Shown in pieces: positions 7,473-11,462 of a DNA stretch of 11,462 nt. The DNA comes from Promethearchaeota archaeon (lineage in GTDB: Archaea; Asgardarchaeota; Lokiarchaeia; Sigynarchaeales; MK-D1). A model generated the notes under the pieces. It did not search any database, was not told the origin of the DNA, and saw only the letters and a program-made list of their open reading frames with translations. Each line of letters starts with the position of its first letter. Within the stretch, counting starts at the first letter, position 1. The position numbers and the translations under genes are program-made. Location: contig JAEOUK010000548.1 of the NCBI GenBank assembly GCA_016839385.1, forward strand, positions 1-11,462, given 5' to 3'.

Positions 7473-7507
7473 ATTGATTTTGCTATCCTAAGTAAGTTTA
7501 GAAGATC

Positions 7508-7527
7508 AAGATTGACGTCAGAATCTT
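7508..7527. promoter_or_regulatory. Candidate operator: dyad in the divergent intergenic region
   Basis: The perfect 6-bp arms AAGATT (7508-7513) and AATCTT (7522-7527) flank GACGTCAG, and the palindrome TGACGTCA (7513-7520) overlaps the centre. It lies roughly midway between the two divergent start codons (about 97 bases from 7411 and 107 from 7634), where a dimeric regulator could act on both promoters. A looser 8-bp inverted pair, AAGAATTT 7536-7543 and AAATTCTT 7574-7581, follows. No regulator gene is in the window to pair with it. Confidence 0.35.
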
Positions 7528-7601
7528 AAAAAACCAAGAATTTGAAAGAATAAAATACAAATGATTTGCACGTAAATTCTTCAATATAGATGGAAAACCT
7601 C

Positions 7602-7609
7602 TTAATAAA
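7602..7609 (+). promoter_or_regulatory. Candidate TATA element of the kinase-transglycosylase operon
   Basis: TTAATAAA at 7602-7609, preceded by the purine-rich GGAAAACC (a possible BRE region), is centred about 28 bases before the ATG at 7634. Initiation at normal archaeal spacing would fall at or next to the ATG. This matches the absence of a Shine-Dalgarno there and suggests a leaderless mRNA. Confidence 0.45.
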
Positions 7610-7633
7610 AAAAATTATCCAGATGACTAGATC

Positions 7634-8404
7634 ATGAAAGTCCATGAAAATTTATGCCCATTTATTATCTTATTATCGGGAACACCGGGAACTGGAAAAT
7701 CTAGATTAGCAAAAGAACTATCCCAACAAAATAATTGGCAAACTTTTTCAATAGGAAATTTCATAAAAAAAAAAAAATTGTATAGTTCTGAGCAAGATCA
7801 TCGTGATGCTCTTATAATTGACACAGAAAAGGCTGCTTTGGAGAGTGCACGAGAGATATTGTTAAATAATATGAATTTTGATGTAATTATAGTAGATTCA
7901 CATTATGCAGATATTCTCATTGATGGATTTAACGAATTCAAAAACGAGTTCGAGCATGAATGTTTATTGAATTATCTTCAATTTCAAGGTATTGTGGGGA
8001 TTGTTTGTCGATGTCATCCAAATACCCTTCAAAAGCGTCTAAATCAACGAAATTATTCGGAATCTAAAATTCTGGAAAATATTCAAGCTGAGATTTTATC
8101 AGAATCCACACAAAATATGCTGGAAGTTTTACCAAGAGAATCTATATTCGAAATAGACACTACAAATAGCCCAGTCACTGAAGTTGTAAGAGAAATTCAA
8201 GAATTATACATGCATCAAGAGAATTTTGAACTCCAAAAGAGAAAAATTTTGAAAAATGTTGGAGAGATTGATTGGATAGTTATGTTGAATGAGAAAGGAA
8301 TTCTAAACTCGTTTTTTCAAAAGGATTTTGGAGAAAAACATGAAATTGATCTTGATGATTTTGATAAAAAAGAGATCATAGGAGATGAAGAAGATGAAAT
8401 TTGA
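7634..8404 (+). CDS. Adenylate kinase 6 (Fap7/hCINAP-like) family nucleotide kinase
   Basis: A 256-residue P-loop kinase. The Walker A is GTPGTGKS (16-23), followed by SIGNF (39-43) where the AK6 family has SIGD. VIIVDSHYAD (84-93) matches the family's VIVDYH segment, and RNYSESKILENIQAEI (139-154) matches the lid-side signature GYSEKKL-ENIECEI of AK6/Fap7. AK6 proteins phosphorylate AMP with ATP. Their eukaryotic and archaeal members also bind ribosomal protein uS11 and act in small-subunit maturation, so a ribosome-assembly role is plausible here. The kinase domain ends near 190. Beyond it are about 65 further residues, ending in an acidic tail (DLDDFDKKEIIGDEEDEI), which is longer than usual. 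Codons 45-48 lie in a 12-A run. No Shine-Dalgarno precedes the ATG. The 3' end overlaps the transglycosylase gene, so they form an operon. Confidence 0.82.
   Translation: MKVHENLCPFIILLSGTPGTGKSRLAKELSQQNNWQTFSIGNFIKKKKLYSSEQDHRDALIIDTEKAALESAREILLNNMNFDVIIVDSHYADILIDGFNEFKNEFEHECLLNYLQFQGIVGIVCRCHPNTLQKRLNQRNYSESKILENIQAEILSESTQNMLEVLPRESIFEIDTTNSPVTEVVREIQELYMHQENFELQKRKILKNVGEIDWIVMLNEKGILNSFFQKDFGEKHEIDLDDFDKKEIIGDEEDEI
7765..7776 (+). repeat. Twelve-base poly-A run inside the kinase gene
   Basis: An uninterrupted run of 12 A encodes four Lys codons (KKKK, 45-48) just after the SIGNF motif. The flanking sequence aligns to AK6 relatives without an obvious gap, so the current length keeps the frame. 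A run this long is a likely site of polymerase slippage or of sequencing and assembly error. Confidence 0.9.
8380..8384 (+). promoter_or_regulatory. Shine-Dalgarno deciding the transglycosylase start
   Basis: AGGAG at 8380-8384 directly abuts the upstream ATG (8385) but is nine bases before the ATG at 8394. This favours 8394 as the start. It lies within the 3' end of the kinase gene, consistent with translational coupling. Confidence 0.6.
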
Positions 8405-10037
8405 AGTGAAGAAATTTGATGCTGGAGGAAGATTGGGGATCATAAATCATAATAATAAAAAACTCACAACTCCCACTATATTGCCGGTCGTGTCTCCATT
8501 TGAAAATGTTATATCTCCCAAAATTTTATATGAGGAATTCAAGGTTGATGGAATTTTCACGAACGCCTATATTTTATACAATAATAAAGAAAAAGCTAGT
8601 TTGGCAGAATCTAAAGGAATACACTCATATCTTAATTATGATGGGTTAATTGCAACTGATTCTGGTGCATTTCAACACTATATGTACGGAAATGAGGGCG
8701 ATATAACTGCAGATGAGATTGAATTGTTCCAAGAAAGGATTAAATCTGATTTTCCCGTAATATTAGATGTTCCTGTTCAACTTGATGATTCTAGAGATAT
8801 CGCGCGATCTAAAATAAGACAGACCATAGAAAGAGCTCAACAAAATGTTAAAAGAAGAACTTCGAGCCATGGAGCGTGGTATGGACCTATTCACGGAACA
8901 TTATATCCTGATATCATAAAAGAAAGCTGTGAAGGAATGAGCTTACTCGATTTTGGAGTGTATGCTGTTGGAGGAATTGTTAAAGCAATGAACGATTATG
9001 CATTTGATATATGTGTAGAAGCTTTTCTAACTGTAAAAAAATATCTGAGAAAAGACAGACCAGTTCATATGTTTGGGTTAGGTCTACCTCAATTTTTCTC
9101 TTTAGCAGTTGCGACAGGAGCAGATCTAATGGATTCTGCAGCATATATTTTATTTGCAAAGGAGGGAAGGTATTTCACTATGGAAGGAACCCGACATATC
9201 ATGGATCTAAATGAGCTTCCATGTTATTGTCCAGTATGTGCAAGCTATAATGCGAATGAAATTTCTACTTTTTTTAAATTAAATAAAAAGAAAAAAAATG
9301 GACAAAATAAAGGAATTGAATTATTAGCTCGCCACAATCTTCATGTTAGTCTAGGAGAACTAAGAACTATACGAGAGTCCATTCGCAGTGGGAATCTTTG
9401 GGATCTTGTTGAACAGAGAATCCAAGCTCATCCTAAGTTGATAAAAGCATATAAAAAAATTCCTAATTATTGGGGTGTAATTGAGGAGCAAATACCACTA
9501 GAAAAGAAAAAAGGACAACTTTACAAAGGGAATATTTCATTTATACGACCAATATTTGATAGAATGACTTCAAAAGTCCAAAAGAATTACATATTAACTA
9601 AAAACTCCATTCTTTTATTTATTCCCGAGTTAGAAGAAACTCTTTTCAATTCTCAAGATGGAAGAGAGTGGATTAACACAATTGAGCATTGCGTAAAAAT
9701 GAGTGATATCAATCTAGAACCCTTTGTGATATCTCCCGTTTTTGGAATTATCCCTTTAGATTTATATGGAATTTACCCATTTTCGCAAAGAGATTGGGTA
9801 GAACCTTCAGAAATTGTGATAAATTCTCTTGTTCTGAACGTAATTTCCATTTACATTAATAATAATATTAAGCACATTGAACGAATACTAATTTTTGATC
9901 CTACATCTAAAAGTCAAGAGCCTTCAGAATATAGGTATTTCACTCGATTAGTCCATAAAATCAAAAATACGATAAAAACAAATAAAAAGATAGATTTAAT
10001 TTCCAGTTTTGTGGATTTAGAAGAAAAAATTTCGTGA
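8394..10037 (+). CDS. tgtA: Archaeosine tRNA-guanine transglycosylase (7-cyano-7-deazaguanine tRNA-ribosyltransferase), PUA-less
   Basis: This enzyme swaps guanine-15 in the tRNA D-arm for preQ0, the first tRNA step to archaeosine. Numbering is from the ATG at 8394 (547 residues). ATDSGAFQ carries the general acid/base Asp (D89). GLGLPQFF then DLMDSAAY hold the expected nucleophile (D247). The zinc site is CYCPVC (C277, C279, C282) with H314 in LLARHNL, the archaeal C-x-C-x2-C...H pattern. After the barrel comes an archaeal C1-type region: SPVFGIIPLDLYGIYPFSQ (447-465) parallels the HPIFG...YPFAQ stretch of euryarchaeal enzymes. The protein then ends; the C2 and RNA-binding PUA domains of the usual roughly 580-residue enzyme are missing. 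The start at 8394 (MKFEVKKFD) fits the family and the Shine-Dalgarno; 8385 would add three residues. It overlaps the kinase gene by 11 bases. Confidence 0.93.
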   Translation: MKFEVKKFDAGGRLGIINHNNKKLTTPTILPVVSPFENVISPKILYEEFKVDGIFTNAYILYNNKEKASLAESKGIHSYLNYDGLIATDSGAFQHYMYGNEGDITADEIELFQERIKSDFPVILDVPVQLDDSRDIARSKIRQTIERAQQNVKRRTSSHGAWYGPIHGTLYPDIIKESCEGMSLLDFGVYAVGGIVKAMNDYAFDICVEAFLTVKKYLRKDRPVHMFGLGLPQFFSLAVATGADLMDSAAYILFAKEGRYFTMEGTRHIMDLNELPCYCPVCASYNANEISTFFKLNKKKKNGQNKGIELLARHNLHVSLGELRTIRESIRSGNLWDLVEQRIQAHPKLIKAYKKIPNYWGVIEEQIPLEKKKGQLYKGNISFIRPIFDRMTSKVQKNYILTKNSILLFIPELEETLFNSQDGREWINTIEHCVKMSDINLEPFVISPVFGIIPLDLYGIYPFSQRDWVEPSEIVINSLVLNVISIYINNNIKHIERILIFDPTSKSQEPSEYRYFTRLVHKIKNTIKTNKKIDLISSFVDLEEKIS

Positions 10038-10055
10038 TTTTCCATATGAAATAGA

Positions 10056-10982
10056 TTATTCTTCAGAATCTGTTGGATTTGGACTTATTGAGGATTCATT
10101 TTCATCATCATCACTTCCGCCAGATTCTTCTATCGTTTGGATATCTAACTGCTCGATCAATTGTTTTTTCAATGTATTTTTATCACGAGACAATCCAAAA
10201 GTATCTGCAAATTGATCCGTCGTCTCTAAAATACTTGAACGCCCTTTTCGATAATCTGTAACGTAACCCCGATCTATTAGAAATTTACAGTGTTCATAAG
10301 CTGTGCTTCCTCTCATTTTCACCAACAATGATTTAAGAAGAGGCTGTTTAACTGCAATTATTGTCAAAGTTCGCATTACTGCTTTTGGAATTAACCCTCC
10401 AGATGCAAATTTTACTATTTTTTCGGTATATTCTGGTTTAATTTGCATGGAATATCCCTCTCCGATTTGAACAATTTCGATTGCAGTAGTGCGATCCATA
10501 TAATCTTCCGCAAGCTCTTGTATTAAACTGAGAATTTCTGTCTTTGATATTTCTAATTTAATACTGATTTCTTCAATTCCAATGGGACGTTGTGCTGCAA
10601 GAAGAGCAGCTTCAATGGTGTTGCGTTTGACAGTTCGTTCAGTTAATTCCTTAACAGACACCACTTTTACATCATCATCATACTCTTCATTCGAAAGTGA
10701 TTCTTCAACTTCATTATCGTCTTCTAACAAAGCATCAATATTTTCAATATCATCATCAGAAAGTTCCCCTAATTCTTCACTTGTATCTACATTAGGGATT
10801 TCTTCAATCATTGCATCATCTTCAATCTCATTTGAAGTCAAATTTTCCTCACTGGCTTCATTATATTGAGAATCCCCATTATCTAGAGAATTAGTATTCG
10901 GTTCTTCTATTTTTTCTTCGTCCGAAGACTCTTCCTCGTGTGGTTTTTCCTGGTCCAATTTGGGACGTTCTTCTTCTATCAT
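10056..10982 (-). CDS. scpB: Segregation and condensation protein B with long acidic N-terminal extension
   Basis: ScpB is the KITE-type winged-helix partner that dimerises and binds the kleisin ScpA in the SMC-ScpAB complex that organises chromosomes. Of 308 residues, about 117-280 form the conserved tandem winged helices. They contain RNTIEAALLAAQRPIGIEEI (120-139), the second-domain start MRTLTIIAVKQPL (203-215), the MRGSTAY-like recognition region (223-229) and RGYVTDYRKGRSSILETTDQF (238-258). Residues 1-104 are extraordinarily acidic: I count 44 Asp/Glu against 4 Lys/Arg. They look disordered, and a shorter acidic/Ser tail follows (288-308). Bacterial ScpB is typically about 200 residues, so both ends are extra. 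The ATG has AGGAAG six bases upstream, overlapping the scpA stop. The gene ends 18 bases from the opposing transglycosylase gene. Confidence 0.92.
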   Translation of the reverse strand: MIEEERPKLDQEKPHEEESSDEEKIEEPNTNSLDNGDSQYNEASEENLTSNEIEDDAMIEEIPNVDTSEELGELSDDDIENIDALLEDDNEVEESLSNEEYDDDVKVVSVKELTERTVKRNTIEAALLAAQRPIGIEEISIKLEISKTEILSLIQELAEDYMDRTTAIEIVQIGEGYSMQIKPEYTEKIVKFASGGLIPKAVMRTLTIIAVKQPLLKSLLVKMRGSTAYEHCKFLIDRGYVTDYRKGRSSILETTDQFADTFGLSRDKNTLKKQLIEQLDIQTIEESGGSDDDENESSISPNPTDSEE

Positions 10983-10988
10983 ATTTTT

Positions 10989-10994
10989 CTTCCT
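10989..10994 (-). promoter_or_regulatory. Ribosome binding site of scpB overlapping the scpA stop
   Basis: On the minus strand AGGAAG lies six bases before the scpB ATG (10982) and shares its first two bases with the TAG stop of scpA. This supports translational coupling of the pair. Confidence 0.55.
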
Positions 10995-11462
10995 ATACTA
11001 TGTGTCGTGGTATTGATATAATGATATCTTCAAAATCGTTATCTTGATCTATAATTAACCTTCCTCCTGTGCTTAAAAAAAGGAGCGATAAAAAAAGTTC
11101 AATATTCTTTATTTTCTTTCCGTATGCATCCTGTACTTCTTTTGCGATAACCTCGTCACAGATTTCATCATACGTAGTCTCTTTTTTCCCTGTTATTTTG
11201 ATTTGCGTGCGTATTTTGTCAAACCAATAATCCAGAGTCTCTTCAACGGTTCTATCCTTTCCAGTAATATGTCTTAAAATTTCCAATGGAAGTTTGTTAC
11301 TAGACTTTATTATCTTTAATTCAGACCGTCTTTCCTCACGAGCAATTCTTTTTCTACGTAGTAATTCCCTTTTTTGCATTGTTTCAATAATTGCAGCGCG
11401 CATTGCTCCAAATAATTCTTCCCGTGTAGCAATTTTAAGAGGTTCTCTAATTGGTTGTGGCA
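10993..11462 (-). CDS. scpA: Segregation and condensation protein A (kleisin), C-terminal part; 5' end beyond the window
   Basis: The frame is open from the right edge, so the ATG at 11403 is internal and not the start; about 155 residues are visible. Residues before that Met read PIREPLKIATREELFGA, then AMRAAIIETM, the ScpA segment that precedes the C-terminal domain. A basic helical linker follows (KRELLRRKRIAREERR). The end is the kleisin winged helix that docks on the SMC head: VEETLDYWFDKI, TTYDEICDEV, then IELFLSLLFLSTGGRLIIDQ and FEDIIISI. This order matches bacterial and archaeal ScpA C-termini. ScpA bridges the SMC heads and recruits ScpB, encoded ten bases downstream in the same transcript. 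The gene start, and possibly smc, lie outside the window. Confidence 0.9.
   Translation of the reverse strand, partial: PQPIREPLKIATREELFGAMRAAIIETMQKRELLRRKRIAREERRSELKIIKSSNKLPLEILRHITGKDRTVEETLDYWFDKIRTQIKITGKKETTYDEICDEVIAKEVQDAYGKKIKNIELFLSLLFLSTGGRLIIDQDNDFEDIIISIPRHIV

Noticed and set aside
9011..9214. A 67-codon Ser/Cys-rich open frame inside tgtA
   Set aside because: It is an out-of-frame reading over the conserved transglycosylase barrel.
10582..10869. A 95-codon Ser-rich open frame opposite scpB
   Set aside because: It is the antisense reading of the acidic arm of ScpB: Glu/Asp codons read backwards give Ser/Phe/Ile. It has no ribosome binding site or family match.
11393..11403. 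ATG at 11403 as the start of a short 136-residue protein
   Set aside because: The frame stays open to the window edge and the upstream residues match ScpA, so this Met is internal.
1..11462. CRISPR array, tRNA/rRNA genes, insertion sequences or prophage
   Set aside because: No spaced identical repeats, cloverleaf-like segments, transposase motifs or terminal repeats were found on reading; coding density is nearly continuous with chromosomal housekeeping genes.

Overview
The window looks like part of an archaeal chromosome. The clearest lineage markers are a CDP-archaeol synthase (CarS), which activates the ether-linked lipid precursor found in archaea, and an archaeosine-type tRNA-guanine transglycosylase. 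An adenylate kinase 6/Fap7-like kinase and a ScpA-ScpB pair fit this. The DNA is AT-rich and tightly packed, and two genes start with TTG behind good Shine-Dalgarno (SD) sequences. The content would suit an AT-rich Asgard (Loki/Heimdall-type) or euryarchaeal genome, but nothing here fixes the phylum, so that part is inference. No rRNA, tRNA, CRISPR array, insertion sequence or attachment site was seen, and no gene-free stretch exceeds 300 bases (the longest is about 220).

Layout. 1-110 (+): the 3' end of a probable von Willebrand factor A (VWA)-domain gene. 158-1390 (+): an enolase-superfamily enzyme of the mandelate racemase type. 1491-2306 (+): carS. 2312-2623 (-): a small two-helix membrane protein, tail-to-tail with carS. 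7411 down to 2703 (-): two consecutive very large helical proteins (778 and 786 residues) that I do not recognise, 11 bases apart and clearly one transcription unit. 7418-7633: a divergent intergenic region with probable promoters for both directions and a 20-bp dyad in the middle. 7634-10037 (+): an AK6/Fap7-like kinase overlapping the archaeosine transglycosylase. 10056-11462 (-): scpB and the downstream part of scpA, with scpA running off the right edge.

How the genes relate. Three known core functions are next to each other: membrane lipid synthesis (CarS), tRNA and possibly ribosome maturation (transglycosylase plus AK6-like kinase), and chromosome condensation/segregation (ScpAB with SMC, which is not in the window). 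The undescribed part is the two-gene operon of giant soluble helical proteins, which makes up about 41% of the window and faces divergently from the kinase-transglycosylase operon. Its strong SDs, 11-base spacing and long intact frames show it is real and translated as a pair. The two proteins are probably partners in a large complex, but the sequence does not show the function.

Translation signals are mixed. The likely promoter-proximal plus-strand genes (158, 1491, 7634) have no convincing SD and have AT-rich TATA-like elements roughly 25-50 bases upstream, as expected for leaderless or short-leader mRNAs. Genes inside operons carry clear SDs that often overlap the preceding stop codon.
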